Assembly: GCA_032164245.1 (NCBI GenBank)
Contig: JAVMKO010000002.1
Span: forward strand, 92,331,340 to 92,395,339
DNA: 64,000 nt
Source: Sternotherus odoratus
Taxonomy: Eukaryota; Chordata; Testudines; Kinosternidae
Reading direction: 5' to 3'
In this document: positions 1 to 11,595 of the stretch, one piece after another
Layout of the letters: every line of letters begins with the position of its first letter
How positions within the stretch are numbered: the first letter of the stretch is position 1
Notes under the pieces: model-generated
Told to the model about the DNA's origin: nothing
Database searches by the model: none
The model's input: the letters and a program-made list of their open reading frames with translations, nothing else
Program-made: the position numbers and the translations under genes

Positions 1-132
1 CTCTTATTAGCTGTTACCAGTCTTGTTGAGTCTTTAGTCAATTTATTTTTGTAAGTGGGAAGCATTATTTTGCTTTTAGTCTAATCTGATAAATGATCAC
101 ATCAATGTTTTATTATTCATTATGCTTTTCAG

Positions 133-325
133 GGAGCTGTGATATACAAACTGTGTATCACATTTGTATCTCTCCTTTTGTTCTTGACACTTACCAAGAC
201 CTATCCTGTTACATACATTGTTGATAGCCAGTTTATCAATAACACATCCTTCTTGTCAAGACTTGGCTACCTGTATATCGTTATGCAAGCATCGAAACCA
301 AAATATTACTTTGCATGGACATTAG
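133..325 (+). CDS. MBOAT1: MBOAT1 internal coding exon (first visible)
   Basis: This exon encodes 64 residues plus the first base of the next codon (exit phase 1). It begins after a polypyrimidine tract and AG at 131-132 and ends at a GTAAG donor at 326. The peptide has a hydrophobic stretch (CITFVSLLLFLTL), a luminal-looking NNTS glycosylation sequon, and the block MQASKPKYYFAWTLG. That block is typical of the lysophospholipid acyltransferase branch of the membrane-bound O-acyltransferase family. MBOAT1 moves an acyl chain, preferably oleoyl, from acyl-CoA to lysophosphatidylserine or lysophosphatidylethanolamine in the ER membrane. The entry phase is 0, so upstream exons lie left of the window. 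The sister MBOAT2 was considered; the downstream exons favour MBOAT1. Confidence 0.88.
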
Positions 326-1581
326 GTAAGGATGACTAAATGGCTTATTTTGTGTCCAAATAAATTCAATACATAAACAGTGGGGTATATGAAGTTGTCA
401 TAAAGCAATAATTTTTTAAAATTTTGGGCCCAGTCTTGCAATTTCCACAGCACCCCTGCATCTCTGCAGAACCCCACTGAAGCCAGTGTGGGTACAGCAG
501 TCCATCTGTGCACTGCCAGTTGCAGAAGGAAAGAGATTTGGGGTTCTATGGGTGTATTGACTATAAATCTCAAAAGGACACTGTCAAATAGTGTAGGCCA
601 GAAGTTTGATCTACTTTTAAAACTGTTGTCAATAGGCCCTTTCCCATACCTGGGGGCACATCCTCAGCTGATGTCAATTATTCTAGCTCCATTGAACTCA
701 GTGAGGAGTATGTAGCCTCTGGAATCTAGATGTGTAATATAATTGGTGTAAGTATGGGTGTGGATATGTAACACCTTCCCCTTACACTTGGACCTTGTTA
801 ATTGTACCTAAATTACTTTTATTGGTGTTCTTAATACTTTAAGAAGAAAAGATTGTATCCTTTGTGTCCTGATTGTATTTCCTGGCCCCAATCCTGTACT
901 GCTTTGGTGCAGATGGCGGCTCATGGAGCCTGTGATCACCCTGGTAGTTACAAGGCCTTTGTAGATGTGAACTCACCTGTCCAAAGCTGTGGGAATCTCT
1001 CTAATTATAGACAAGTCCCTAAGTATGGTTGTAGAAAGTTGTCCTGCTTTAACTATACTAGGGAATAGGCTTTGCCAGCATAAGGTGCTTTTATACCAGT
1101 ATAATGGCATCCATATTAGGCGTTGTACTGTGTGACTATATTGGTAAAAAATCACACCCCTAACTGCAATTATACTGGTACAAAATCTGTAGGTGGACCT
1201 AGCCTCATTCAGTCCCCATATCCTGTGGATGACAAGTCTACACTCATACTTGCAAGGGAGAAAGGGAAGCAGGATGTGGGCAGAGATAAGAATGGTCAGG
1301 ATTGGGCTAATTGACCCCTAACCCTGCCATCCCCATTCACTTGGGTACAGAGCAGCCCTAAGGCAGAAGAAAAGGTCTGCTATACTGAAGAGAGAGCTCA
1401 TCTGCATACGATGAGGAGTAGCACTGTCAGCTGCCCAGGTGTGTAAATCCCTGGCCAATAAGTCTTGTAAAATTCTTTTCATCCACTCTCCTGAAGCAAG
1501 CAACTTTTCATGGCAAATAACTGTTGATAATGTAATAGCTTTATTGCTATGATAATGGATAGCTGGTCATAAATGTTAATA

Positions 1582-1902
1582 CAGTTGAACCACAGAGTTA
1601 CAAACCCCTCACAAATGGAGGTTGTTCATAACTCTGAAATGTTTGTAACTCTCAACAAAACATTTCAGAGTTATGAACTGTGCAGAAGAAGAATGCTGCT
1701 TTTAGCATTTAAATGAAATAAGCACAGAAACAGTTTCCTTATATGGTCAAATCATCTTTTTACACTCCCTTTTTTTTGTTTATTTTTAACACAGTATTGT
1801 ACTATATTCACTTTTTTTTTTGGTCCCTGCTGCCTGATTGTGTACTTCTTGTTCCAAATGAGATGTGTGATGGACAGGTGTTAACTCTGACGTTCTACTT
1901 GT
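1582..1902 (+). mobile_element. Tigger/pogo-like MITE
   Basis: The element starts CAGTTGAACCACAGAGTTAC next to a TA (1580-1581) and ends in the inverted form of the same motif (TAACTCTGACGTTCTACTTG, then TA), as expected for a Tc1/mariner superfamily element. A second copy lies in opposite orientation at 44020-44393 and shares the ends, the GGAGGTTGTTC block and the GAAGAAGAATGCTGCTTTTA core. Compared with that copy, this one lacks roughly 80 internal bases and carries a 21-bp inverted repeat (1624-1644 with 1658-1678). No transposase is encoded. Confidence 0.7.
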
Positions 1903-2184
1903 AACAGTTTTGCAAGGCTATATTCACTGTATTTCTTTCAATTTTATCTTCATTAAGAGAATTCAGTAAAGAGGAAAATTATCAGGTAACACGGAGAGAA
2001 CAAAATAATAGGGGCAAACAATAGGTGCTAGACAATAACTGAAGACACTTGCAAACTTTGAGTGGCTTTTAGTATGTAGCTACTCTAAACATCTAAAAAT
2101 ACAAGGCTTTTAAGAAACTTTCGGTGTTACTAGTAATACCGTAAGTTGTAGAATTGTAGAGCATATAAGCCACTAGGATGAGGA

Positions 2185-2290
2185 AGATTGATCCTGTAGG
2201 TCAGGCATTGGACTTGGACTCAGGACTCTGTTCCCAGCTCTGCTTGAGACTTCTTGTACAAACTTGAGCAAGTCCCTCATGATTATTCAG
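2185..2290 (+). repeat. MIR/CORE-SINE fragment
   Basis: The order of words here, with a GGACTCAGG-type block, CCCAGCTCTGC and GAGCAAGTCCCTCA, follows the MIR core. It is diverged and truncated at both ends. Confidence 0.45.
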
Positions 2291-5200
2291 AGGTTGAGAC
2301 CCATTGTCTGCATGTGTTTGTGGACACCAGTTGTTACTATAAATTGGGCGATTGCTTGCCCTAGTGCATATTTAGACCAATTTGTGCAGCCAAAGAATTT
2401 GTACAGACCTCGGGTTTTAGCCTTTTAAAATCTAGCTCTTAATATTGTTGCTAAGTTTCCTTGTATGTAAAAGTGGGGATCATATTTCTGTCCACCTCAC
2501 ACCAGTGTTTGGAGGCTAAATTAATTAGCTGAAGTGAAACTCACTGAGACGTTCAGATGGAATGAACTTTATAAGTGTAAAACATCCTTACTATTTCACT
2601 ACTATATTGTCCCTGTCCCCCCCCCCCCACTTTACTCTTGGATAATGAAAATAGATAATTTGTTTTTGCTTGTTCTTTTACAACTTTAATCCAGTGCTAC
2701 CCTATTGAAGTTCAAACACAGCTAAGGCATGTTTGAAACCAGCTGATATTTCCAATGATATTTTTAAAGGAAATTTTAAAAAGTTATATTCAATTTTATG
2801 TAAACTGTCCACAGAAGACACCCCCCCCCTTCCAATTCACACACCTAAAATTGTTTCCTTTAACAAAACCTAAATTTTGGTTCTAAACCACATACTACTT
2901 CATTCTATAAATGACATTAGCCTTTTAGATTATTGAGTAGATCCCAAGCAGATTAAAAAGGTGTTTTCTGACTGTTCACCCCAAAAAAGTAGCCTATGGT
3001 GCAAAATATTAGAATAACCCTCATATTCCAGTGCAGCAATGTAAACACCAAAATATTGAGATCACTGTCTACCAACTCTTCAAATTTATTGATAGTTAAA
3101 CCTGTTAAGACCATTCTTATTGAGTGAGAAATTTTAAGTAAGGGTTCTTATTTTCCCCCTGAAAAATGGATACCATCTTTCTCTGTTTTGGATATAAACA
3201 ATCTCCTTTTCGGCAGCATTGACTGGAACGACAGCTCCCAAGTGGACTGTTGTCAGTTAGTGGGTTTCAGTGATTGTAGTGGGCTGCAGGGAGAGAGTGG
3301 ACAAGATCTTTCAGTGTTGCTGCTAGGTATATATGTGCAAATGAGGCAGGACCCAAACAAAGGAAACATGGGATGGTTGAAAGGATGGATAATGGTGTGG
3401 GGAGAGGGAGGTATGAAATCTTAGGAGGAGATAGGGGGATCTAAAACACTTCTGTAAGGAAAGGGAAAATCAAACATTTCCAGAAGGGAGCAGGCCAGAG
3501 AGGCCTATACAGAAGAAAGTAGTAAATGGCTTGGATTTTAGGGTGGGAAATGTGTTTTTTTTTTGGCTATCAATTTATTTAATATTGAGAGTCAATTTGA
3601 TTAGTGTCCAAAAATAACTTCAAACCAACACTCTGTTGCTCCCACCCCCACATATACTTTTCTTTAATCTTCTTCATTTGTGTGTCAGAGGAGATTCTTT
3701 GGCAGGTTATACTGAAATGAAAGGTTGAGAAATACTGTGTTTGCTGAATAGAGAAAATCACCAAAATCACAGAGACACAAATACCTGGACATGGAAGAGG
3801 AGCATCCTGAAAGGGGCTAGATAAAGGACTGTGAGCATTCAGACTAAGGCTGTGATAAAGTGCAAGAAAATAATAAGTGGAAGAAAACAGTTGGGATTGG
3901 TATATGTGGAATAGAAACAGCTTTGGGATAATAAATCATTCAGAAACATAATTTATTTTACTTGGGTATAGATTTAGATTATTCGAAAAATAGAAAAATT
4001 TGGGTAGTAAACTAGAAACACATTATTAGAGAGAAAAACTGCCTTTCGCTTTATGACCTGATTTAATCTTGGAGACTATGGAAAGGCCTTGTAAGTGAGT
4101 TTTAGGAAAGCACGCTTTGTCTAGTGGTGGGCGAGGTTTCTATTATCTATTATCTATGTTGCAGATCCAAGCATGATTCCTCCCCACCCTTTTCAGTTAA
4201 GCTGATACTAGAAAGTTATGTTGGGGTAACACAAAAATATGCAGTTAAGCTGTCTGTTGTGTGGAATAGGGCATTATATAATTGTTTACTAAAACTGCCA
4301 ATAAGGAGTTGCTGTTTCCGGAAAAGGACAGTCAAGCTATTGGGTGAGGCACACTGCAGAATTCCTCCAGATTCATGAAAAGATAGAAAATTCAAGCACT
4401 CTGGTTGGGAGCATTAAACACTGGAACTTAGTTGTAAACTTTACTAAGACTTAAAATACTTATTAGTAAAAACCATTTAGACCTGAATTCCACAATCTGA
4501 TAGATGGGGGGGATCGCACATAAGCAACTAACCAAATAGGGTTAAATTCTGGCCCCCATTAAAGTTAATGGCAAACCTCCCATTAGACTTCAGTAGGTCC
4601 AGGATTTTACCAGTAATTTGAGAACTGAAAGGTGGCAATTCTTTTGCATTCCAGAGTACTTTATGCTGCATCCAAACCAGTTTTGCAGTAGGGAGAACAG
4701 ACCTGTTTGAATATTAGACACTGGAATGCAGGTTTTGTCCATCTTTGCCTTTAATTAGGCGGTGCAACCCAGCATTCTGTTGGGATCAAGAAGTCGCATT
4801 GTAATTTGAAGTGTTTGTGTGAGAGTTGATTTCCTACTGCATGGAGAACAGTTCTTCAAGGGGTTCCCTTGCTGTCACATACAGGGCAGGATGGGGCCAG
4901 AAGATTTATCCTCCGGTTCTTGGCCCCATGCATACATTGACAGCAAAGAGGCTATTTCAGCCATTGTCTACAGCCATGTCCACTCCACAGCTTGTTGAGG
5001 AACATTCTGACCTTCCTGCAAACATACGTAACACACAGCCAGCAACCTGGGCTGGCTGTTGCGTCTCGTGATTTGCAGAAAGCCAGAACAGTGGTAGACA
5101 TTAAGGCAAGAAGGGATTAAATATAATTTTTGTTTAGTTCTAGCAATCTGGCACCAACAGTGGGCACTTGTTATTGATCTAGTAGCAGACACTTTCTTGT

Positions 5201-5803
5201 TCAATAAGAAGAAGTATAATAGGCAGGGTTGTTTTTAGATTGTTAGGATCAGAAATCAAGACTTGGAAGCCTCTGTTTCCAGCAGCTTGTCAGTGAAGGG
5301 GAAGGTTAAGGGAAAGGTCCTTATTTTTCTGGTTAGAATACTGCTTTTAGATTAGACTGCCTAATCTCATAACACTTTGTAAGAGAGACCAAGACCAATT
5401 TTGAATCGCGAGATAGAAAGGCTGACTTCATTTAATAAAAATGAAAAGTTCAACTTTATCTTCAGTTTTCTTGATCAGGCTTGTCATTTATAATGGAACT
5501 AGGTGGAAAAATCTAGCAGTGTTTATACTTTCATTTTTTCTTTCCAATATTTATAGGCTTGGCTGTATTTAGAGACCTAGAGATAATGAGTCCCTCCTGT
5601 CTTCTCAGTGTGCACAGAGAAAGGACTTTTGACAGAGGCAGATTAAAAGCAGGATCCTTGAAATCCAGACCCAGTTATCACAGGAGTCCTAGAGCAAGAC
5701 AGAACCGTGATTGGCTCCGTGGGAAAGAACGCAGCAAGAGCTGCTAGCCATGGAATTCAACTGGGCTTCCTGAATAAGGAGGAACAATGAGTCTTCTAGG
5801 AAA

Positions 5804-5960
5804 GTGGTTCTCAAACTTTTGAGAACCGCGACCCATTTTCCGTTCCTTGGCTGCCGCCGCGGCCCCTTGTATGTGCGCCGAAAAGCAGTCAAATTAATTA
5901 CTTCCGCATTCAGCGTCTATTTTTGGCGGACATGCCGAGCGCTCCCGAAATAAAGGAAGA
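5804..5960 (+). mobile_element. hAT-like MITE, 5' end with GC-rich body
   Basis: AGTGGTTCTCAAACTT followed by GCGACCCA is the usual start of many vertebrate hAT non-autonomous elements. The body is unusually rich in CpG for this intron. The right end is not clear because the left end of the inverted hAT dimer follows closely, so the limit is approximate. Confidence 0.5.
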
Positions 5961-6019
5961 GCATAGTATGTGGAAATGGGCTGGGTGAATGTCCAACCTG
6001 ACAGGCTTCCATTTTTCCT

Positions 6020-7048
6020 GTGGTTAAAAAAAATGTATTGTGATTAATCACACTGTTAAACAATAGGAGACCAATTGAAATATATTACATATTATTTTAA
6101 ATGTTTGTATACATTTTCAAATATATTGATTTCAGTTACAACACAGAATTCAAATTGTACAGTGCTCATTTTTTATCATATTTATTCCAATTATTTGCAC
6201 TGTAAAGATGATAAACAAAAGAAACAGTATTTTTCAATTCACCTTGTACAAATACTGTAGCACAATCTCTTTATCATGAAAGTTGAACTTTCAAATGTAG
6301 AATTTTGCACAAAAAATAACTGCATTCAAAAATAAAACAATGTCAAACTTTAGAGCTTACAAATCTAATAAGTCCTACTTCTTGTTCAGCCAATCGTTCA
6401 GACAAACAAGATTGTTTACATGTGCAGAAGATAATGCTGCCCGATTCTTGTTTACAGTGTCACCCAAAAGGGAGAACAGGCATTCACATGGCATTGTTAC
6501 AGCTTGAGTTGCAAAATATTTACGTGCCAGATGTGCTAAAGATTCATATGTCCCTTCATGCTTCAACCACAATTCCAGAGGACATGTGTCCATGATGAAG
6601 ATGGGTTCTGCTCAATAACAGTCTAAAGCAGTGCAGACCGATGCATGTCCATTTTCATTATCTGAGTCTGATGCTACCAGCAGGTTGATTTTTTTTTTTT
6701 GGTGGTTCAGGTTCTGTAGTTTCCACATCAGAATGTTGCTCTTTTAAGACTTCTGAAAGCATGCGCCACACCTCGTCCCTCTCAGATTTTGGAAGGCACT
6801 TCAGAGTCTTAAACCTTTGGGCGAGTGCTATAGCTATCTTTAGAAATTTCACCTTGGTACCTTCTTTGCATTTTCTCAAATCTGCAGTGAAAGCGTTCTT
6901 AAAACAAACAATATGCTGTCATCATCCGAGACTGCTCTAACATGAAATACATGGCAGAATGCGGGTAAAACACAGAGCAGGAGACATACTATTCTCCCCC
7001 AAATAGTTCAGTCACAAATTTAATGAACACATTATTTTTTTAACGAGA
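6020..7048 (-). mobile_element. hAT transposon, 3' portion (left arm of inverted dimer)
   Basis: Read on the minus strand this is the 3' part of an autonomous hAT element. Open segments at 6658-6879 and 6375-6593 encode transposase C-terminal sequence. The second holds the hAT dimerisation signature: TMPCECLFSLLGD, then NKNRAALS and LVCLNDWLNKK followed by stop. The first contains a PEPPKKK basic run. A 3' untranslated stretch follows, and the end is near 6020 with the sequence TTGTTTAACAGTGTGATTAA. The outermost TIR (TTAGGGCTGTCAA type) is not recognisable on this side. Frame breaks separate the two segments, so it is a dead copy. Confidence 0.75.
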
Positions 7049-7630
7049 GTCATCAGCATGGAAGCATGTCCTCGGAATGGTGGCCAAAGCATGAAGGGGC
7101 ATATGAATGTTTAGCACATCTGGCATGTAAATACTTTGCTATGCCAGCAACAAAAGTGCCATGCAAACATCTCTTCTCACTTTAGGGTGACACTGTAAAC
7201 AAGAGTCGAGTAGCATTTTCTTCCGCACATGTAAACAAACTTGTTTGTCTGAACGATTGGCTGAACAAGAAGTAGAACTGAGTAGACATGTAGACTCTAT
7301 AAAGTTTGACATTGTTTTGTTTTTGAATGTAGTTTTTTTTAGCATAATTCTACATTTTTAAGTTCAACTTTCATGATAAAGAGTTTGTACTACAATACTT
7401 GTATTAAGTTAATTGAAAAATACGATTTCTTTTATTTTTACAGTGCAAATATTCATAATAAAAATAAATATAAAGTGAGCACTCTACACTTTGTCGTCCG
7501 TGTTGAAATTGAAATCTATATATTTGAAAATGTGGGAAACATCCAAAAATATTTAAGTAAATGGTATTCTATTATTGTTTAACAGCATAATTAATCGTGA
7601 TAAATTTTTTTAATCGTTTGACAGCCCTAA
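7049..7630 (+). mobile_element. hAT transposon, 3' end (right arm of inverted dimer)
   Basis: This is the same hAT family as the left arm but in the opposite orientation. The + strand has the equivalents of the dimerisation region (around 7100-7280, ending in the same TTGGCTGAACAAGAAGTAG) and the same 3' untranslated stretch. It ends in TTTAATCGTTTGACAGCCCT, a proper hAT TIR. The reading frame is broken (a TAG lies inside the region). The two arms share about 550 bases in inverted orientation, with the junction near 7048. Confidence 0.75.
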
Positions 7631-7844
7631 TTTTAATGCAACCATGGTATATGTATGTTTTAGTTTCATAATGATTAGAAAAACTCTTTCTGTTCATTGT
7701 CCTTTACTAGATTTTTTTTTCCACCCTAGAAATTTTCTTATTATTATTTTTTAAGCATTGCCATTGTTTTCAGTATCCTACAGACATGTTAAAAAAAGGT
7801 GCCCGCCACAGTCTAATTTGAATAGTTTTGCATTAATGTTACAG

Positions 7845-7948
7845 CTGATGCAGTTAACAATGCAGCTGGCTATGGATTCAGTGGTGTTGATGAGCAAGGC
7901 ACTTTCCATTGGGACCTGCTATCCAATTTAAATATATGGAACATTGAG
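7845..7948 (+). CDS. MBOAT1: MBOAT1 coding exon
   Basis: The exon follows TTACAG and ends at a GTGAGT donor. Its first two bases complete an Ala codon begun in the exon at 133-325 (phase 1 entry); it exits in phase 0. The 34 full codons read DAVNNAAGYGFSGVDEQGT and onward to WDLLSNLNIWNIE. The block GYGFSGVDE and the LLSNLNIWNIE end match the catalytic-domain entry of MBOAT1/MBOAT2-type acyltransferases. Confidence 0.93.
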
Positions 7949-8099
7949 GTGAGTTAAAAGAAACAAAATCTTGGTATAATTATGGAGTGGTTATTATGAT
8001 GTGGTTCATGAGTAATCGGGATAAATTTTTCTCTGCCAGAGGTGTATCTAGAGTCAGAATGGTTTTGAATTTTATCTTTTGGACAGATAAATTGTATTG

Positions 8100-8250
8100 G
8101 TGATGGACGGCAGGACAGAGATCACTTGATCATTACCTCTTAGGTTCACTCATTCCGGGGCACCTGGCATTGGCCACTGTCGGTAGACAGGATACTGGGC
8201 TAGATGGACCGTTGGTCTGACCCAGTTCGGCCTTTCTTATGTTCTTATGT
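8100..8250 (+). mobile_element. CR1 LINE 3' end
   Basis: The end of a CR1 retrotransposon lies in the 590-bp MBOAT1 intron. The order of words is the CR1 tail: GGGGCACCTGGCATTGGCCA, GACAGGATACTGGGCTAGAT, GGTCTGACCCAGTTCGGCC, then the terminal repeat TTCTTATGTTCTTATG. It is strongly 5'-truncated, which is typical of CR1. Confidence 0.9.
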
Positions 8251-8538
8251 TATGTTATCTAAAATTCTAAAACCTTTTTTGGCTTTTTCCATAATTTGAA
8301 AGATATCCAAACACTTTTATTTTGTTTTATAATAAAAAGTGAGATTTTAAAGTGAGTGGCTGAGTTATAAACTCCAAAACATGTTTATAATGGAAATGTT
8401 GGCACAACCTTGACTGTAGCTAGCTACTACTACTAACATACGCATGTAAACCTCTTCAGTTTCAAATCAGATAGAGATTGGCATTGTCTTGTACAATGCA
8501 AAGATAGAATGAGATGTTAACTTTCTTCTCTCTTTCAG

Positions 8539-8603
8539 ACTGCAACAAGTTTCAAAATGTACATTGAAAACTGGAACATTCAGACTGCTGCCTGGCTAAA
8601 GCG
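8539..8603 (+). CDS. MBOAT1: MBOAT1 coding exon with conserved Asn
   Basis: This exon is 65 nt, after CTCTTTCAG and before GTAAGA. It reads TATSFKMYIENWNIQTAAWL then K and two bases of an Arg codon (entry phase 0, exit phase 2). The ENWNIQT block carries one of the residues held invariant in MBOAT enzymes, an Asn seen as part of the active site. The wording TATSFK...IQTA..WLK fits MBOAT1; MBOAT2 has a slightly different flank. Confidence 0.93.
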
Positions 8604-9761
8604 GTAAGAACAGTAAAACAATTTCTTGTGAGACCCAGTTACTTTTAGGTGGTAATGTTGGCTAGTAATTCTAACTGGTGAACCTGATAAATATACAACA
8701 GCTTCTCGGTCTCTTTCATTTCTCCCTGTGTCTGTAAGAACTTGTGTGCTACTGTGTTTTTAGTGCTCTGAAGTTGGCATTGCTACGTGTTTAGAATGAC
8801 CACTTTTACTCATGAGCAGCAAAGCCATGAATGAGCTATTCAAGTTGTCCTAAATAACATTTGTATAGCACCTTTCACTGTCCATGTTTTGTCTTTGTTA
8901 CCCATCTGTATTATTTTGCTAGGATTTTATCATATTTTATCTCGCTCTCCCTTGCACTTGAAATTGATTAATTACTATTAGAGATGGGCCCGAATTGGGT
9001 CTAAACTCCTCCAGTTGGAACTTTGGGAAACCTTGGGTCCTGATTCAGTATAATCTGTTGCAGAGGCACCAGTCACGACATTCTTCAGGTGCCAATTTAG
9101 GTCTGTCTTTAGAATATGCCAACTTGAGACATAGAAAGTAAATTTTGTCCAGCACTAGGGATTTTGATTTCAGATTGTCATCACTATGTCTCACTGTAAA
9201 TAATAATATTAATCCAAATTCTGTAACTCAGTACTGTCTCTGGATACTGTGGAAACAGTGCCTTTGGTATGTGAAAAGTCCAGTTAAAGTCAATTGGCGT
9301 GACCTCCAAAATAGAGGAGTTTATATAATGTTTGTCCTAACTATTTTTGGTGTAAAAATATGGATCTGAAAAATCTTTTCTGTTCTTCATGAGTGAAGAG
9401 TAATGTTTTTGGGTAAATAAACTACCACCATCATTTCTTAGGATCATCACATTTTGAGGTAAAACTCAGATGTTGCAAGATTCCTAGGGTCCTGTTGCTG
9501 TGTTTCTTAACTACGCACATGGAGCCATTCATCTAAGTCTTCCTTAGCTGCTAGTGTGAGTCAGCATAGGTCCATTGATTTAGACTGGCTAAGGAGCTGA
9601 TTGTCCGTGATGTAGAGTATGGGCAGTGGCTGTATAATATTGTGCCTAAAGAATATTGAAATTAGAAAAGAAAGTGTGGGTATGTCGCTTTCCTCTTCCC
9701 ACCCACTCTTGAATTCTGTCAGGTTTCTCAGGAAACATACAGAGTTCTAGATGGGAAAATG

Positions 9762-9856
9762 CTGGCATGGTAAATAAGATCCCGCCTTATGCCATATTAT
9801 ATATAGAGAGGGCATAAATAATATGGCATACGGTGGGGTCTCATTTACCATGCCGG
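9762..9856. repeat. 39-bp inverted repeat (long hairpin) in MBOAT1 intron
   Basis: The arm 9762-9800 and the arm 9818-9856 are reverse complements at 34 of 39 positions, with a 17-base spacer. In a + strand transcript, three of the five remaining positions would be G-U pairs. It could be a small palindromic MITE, and it would form a near-perfect stem in the MBOAT1 pre-mRNA. Confidence 0.85.
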
Positions 9857-10078
9857 TTTGTTGGTTTAAATTGCTTGATAATGAATTAAGTCACGAGAGA
9901 ATGCCTTAGGCATGCAAGTAGTCCAGTTGACCCTCACGGATATGAAAGTTTGCAGGACTGGGCCCCTGATACATAGAGGAGATCAGAATGGGATCTTTCA
10001 GATTCCAGGAGATCTGCAGTGCGATGAATATTTGTTAATTGTTCAATCTGCTGTTTTCTGTTTTTCATTTCTTCCCAG

Positions 10079-10211
10079 TGTTTGCTATGACAGGGCTCCA
10101 TGGTACCCCACAGTCTTAACATTTATCCTGTCGGCCGTGTGGCATGGTGTCTATCCTGGCTATTACTTTACATTCGTTACCGGAATTCTTATGACATTGG
10201 CATCCAGAGCA
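10079..10211 (+). CDS. MBOAT1: MBOAT1 coding exon with catalytic His
   Basis: The exon follows CTTCCCAG. The first base completes the Arg codon from the previous exon, then comes VCYDRAPWYPTVLTFILSA and VWHGVYPGYYFTFVTG, ending LMTLASRA. The His in WHGVYPG is the MBOAT catalytic histidine, between hydrophobic helices. The donor needs a choice: GTACGT at 10212 ends the exon on a full codon and keeps frame with the next exon. The nearby GT at 10216 would give phase 1 and break the frame. An ORF reading on past 10211 into the intron is not coding. Confidence 0.95.
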
Positions 10212-11344
10212 GTACGTAGCCTTTATTATTCTCTTCAGAGGCTTATCTTATATTACTGTAAAGCTTTCAGTGCTGAGTGTTTATGTACCCTTTGACATAC
10301 TGTGCCATTTTCATCCCTGGTATAACGCTGTTGAGTGTACATGAGGGTGAATCCACGTAATACCTTTTTCCTTTGAGGAGATCTTTACTGAAACATTGTT
10401 CTGCACTGCAGTACTTGTAGGTGCTTCCTATAATTACAACCAGCCATTGTTCTTATTGATTCAGCCTAGCAGGTACTGCAACGCTGGACTTGGGTACAAT
10501 CATAGAGAGACGTGAGGGGCCATGCAAAATGCTAGTTGTCAGTCATACACTTTTGTGTATAGGTTCATTTTGTCTCATAATTGACCTGGTCAGATAGAAA
10601 GAGCCTCCATCTCATCTGAGTATTGTGATAATTCTGTGTAACGTACAAACCTCCTAGATTGGGTTTAGCCAACAGTTGGTTGCAGGCTGAATAGACATGT
10701 CTTTGTAAACCACTCCAGTTTCTACAGAATATGTACTTTCATTTAAAAAAAATAAAAGCTTCTGCCTTTTATGGTTGCAAAAATATTCTGAGTGGGACCC
10801 CAGTGCATAGTTGACTGAATCTGCAGATATATCACACAAAACAGTATGGCTGAGAACTTTGAACTGGCCCCATTCATTGCAGCGTAGTGTTAATTTTGGA
10901 CCCTAATAATGACCATTTATTTTCCAGCATTAGTAACTATATCAGTGCTGGCCATTCAAGTGGAAACATCCACTGTGAAGAGATTGGAGAGCACCATCAC
11001 TTTTACCTATAGTCTGACCTTGGGTATATATCCATATCAGTTTGACAAGTGAACAAAGCTGGCAATCAATAATAGTTACCACAGTAGTGTACCACAATAA
11101 TACTTTGCACTTAATTTGCCCCTTCCCTATGAAGATGTATTCCACGGGTTAAAACAAATAACCCACCCATATTATAATCCAAAACAAAAAAATCCCCTAC
11201 AAATAAAGCAACATTTGTAAAAATACAAAATGCTTACAGGCATAGGCAGCTGCTAGAGCATGTAACTCCTCTTTCTGTTGTACATTTTATAAGCAGTGGT
11301 CCGATTCATCCAAAAAGAACAAAATTTCCCATAGATGCCCATAG

Positions 11345-11490
11345 GAGAGAGTCTTGTCCAGTGGTTATAGAACTCAGGAGAGCTGCTGTGGGACCTCGGA
11401 CATATCATTTGGGCATTTGTGTACCTCCATTTCCTCTCCCACTTTTAATCTGTCCTGTCTATCCAAACCATAAACTCTTTGGAGCATAAT
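11345..11490 (+). repeat. MIR/CORE-SINE fragment
   Basis: The motif order follows MIR: AGTGGTTATAGAACTCAGGA, GTGGGACCTCGGACATATCA, then a CCTCCATTTCCTC block. It sits in the MBOAT1 intron before the exon at 11735. Confidence 0.5.
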
Positions 11491-11595
11491 TATGTGGTAT
11501 GTTGAGACCCCTAGGTATTACTGTAATACAAATAATAATGGATGAGTTTAATAGTTGTGAAGTGATTCTGCATGTGTTTACTAAGAAATTTAGTG

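Larger units (their letters stand above)
326..7844 (+). other. MBOAT1: MBOAT1 intron, about 7.5 kb
   Basis: This is a large intron between a GTAAG donor at 326 and a TTACAG acceptor ending at 7844. From left to right it holds unique AT-rich sequence, a Tigger-like MITE (1582-1902), a MIR scrap (about 2185-2290), about 3.5 kb with no coding signal I recognise (2291-5803, including poly-C runs near 2618 and 2821), a short hAT-like MITE (about 5804-5960), and an inverted hAT dimer (about 6020-7630). The stretch 4540-4620 carries an old dispersed repeat motif. The short ORFs here have no family features. Confidence 0.8.

Noticed and set aside
9912..10295. Single long ORF taken as one exon
   Set aside because: Only 10079-10211 is coding; the leading part lacks MBOAT similarity and the real acceptor is CTTCCCAG at 10071-10078; after 10211 the frame runs into the intron.
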